Positions 63,746 to 64,000 of a DNA stretch of 64,000 bases are shown here, piece after piece; within the stretch, counting starts at the first letter, position 1; each line of letters opens with the position of its first letter. Under the pieces are notes generated by a model, which did no database searches, was not told the DNA's origin, and was given only the letters and a program-made list of their open reading frames with translations. Source of the stretch: Methylomonas sp. LL1 (GTDB lineage: Bacteria > Pseudomonadota > Gammaproteobacteria > Methylococcales > Methylomonadaceae); assembly GCF_015711015.1 (NCBI RefSeq), contig NZ_CP064652.1, forward strand, positions 61,317 through 125,316. The letters are read 5' to 3'. The position numbers and the translations under genes are program-made.

Positions 63746-64000
63746 TCACATACCTATTTTGGCGTTAACGTTTGGAGTAACTGACACTATTACATCCCTC
63801 TCAGGTTTGTACGTGATACTAACGGTTGGGTTAATATCTTCATTGACCTGGATTGTGAATGCTCGTAACACTGTCACAATAATCACCATCATTTCCAACT
63901 CAGCAAAGTGTCGACCAACACAATTATGCACCCCCCCACCAAACGGAAGAAACGTGTATTTATGTCTCTGAGTTGCTGCACCGTTCAAAAAGTGTTCTGG
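63746..64000 (-). CDS. cytochrome P450, C-terminal part, truncated by window edge
   Basis: The frame is open to the window end. It contains the haem-binding loop FGGGVHNCVGRHFAELEM with the cysteine ligand, preceded by PEHFLNG-like residues, and the typical C-terminal beta sheet (SITYKPERDVIVSVTPN). The family within P450s and the substrate are unknown. It lies 11 bases from the response regulator start on the same strand. Confidence 0.9.
   Translation of the reverse strand, partial: PEHFLNGAATQRHKYTFLPFGGGVHNCVGRHFAELEMMVIIVTVLRAFTIQVNEDINPTVSITYKPERDVIVSVTPNVNAKIGM

Noticed and set aside
1..64000. CRISPR arrays and tRNA or rRNA genes
   Set aside because: No regularly spaced repeat array and no cloverleaf or rRNA-like sequence was found when reading the window.

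Overview
The window looks like an accessory-rich stretch of a gammaproteobacterial genome. A methanotroph-like or other environmental gammaproteobacterium is my guess from the style of the cobalamin, RND and Trb genes; no rRNA or housekeeping marker is present to prove it. Almost everything is mobile or defensive: three serine recombinases, two Tn3-family transposases, a TniABQ transposition module, an IS3 element, a type I restriction locus, a prokaryotic Argonaute operon and an IncP-like Trb conjugation cluster.

Layout. 1-6.85 kb: heavy-metal efflux (3' part of czcB, czcA, a P1B-type ATPase, a small lipoprotein). 6.85-10.9 kb: Tn3-family tnpR-tnpA with a res-like site. 11.1-13.29 kb: small remnants, then tniQ, tniB and the 3' part of tniA on the minus strand. 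13.288-29.952 kb: a complete 16,665-bp Tn3-family transposon with 39-bp inverted ends (37/39 identical) and a 5-bp target duplication TAGTA. It interrupts tniA, whose 5' part resumes at 29.95 kb. Removing the transposon and one TAGTA restores an in-frame 547-residue TniA. The transposon carries a methyltransferase, two unknown genes, tnpR, tnpA and then a cobalamin riboswitch followed by a 12-gene corrinoid operon (cbtB, cbtA, cbiF, cbiX, cbiC, cbiD, cbiET, cbiL, cbiG-N, cbiG-C/cobE, cbiH, a 2Fe-2S ferredoxin-like gene, cysG; 13 reading frames counting cobE). It encodes cobalt uptake and most of the early-cobalt (anaerobic) ring pathway from uroporphyrinogen III. No cbiJ, cbiA or later gene is visible.

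31.4-43.0 kb: a Pin/TniR-like recombinase, a WGR protein, an Mrr-like endonuclease, then hsdR-yhcG(DUF1016)-hsdS-ATPase-hsdM. The ATPase gene is split by a 1,249-bp IS3 element with a CTC duplication. 43.4-46.3 kb: a two-gene operon encoding a SMEK-type protein with a probable APAZ-like C-terminal half and a short, apparently catalytically dead prokaryotic Argonaute, followed by an attC-like hairpin. 46.5-59.3 kb (minus strand): a cold-shock gene, then the Trb type IV secretion/conjugation cluster trbB-C-D-E-F-G-H-I-J-K-L, a TrbN/VirB1-like transglycosylase, a TraX/TrbP-like protein and an OmpA-like protein. A 15-bp palindrome resembling a KorA operator occurs three times in it. 59.6-63.7 kb: a possible ParB-like gene, a periplasmic binding protein, a sensor kinase and a two-receiver response regulator. 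The window ends inside a cytochrome P450 gene.

The most notable items are a transposon that appears to mobilise most of the corrin-ring pathway, with its insertion event legible to the base, and the SMEK/short-Argonaute pair. Calls were made by reading the sequence without database searches.
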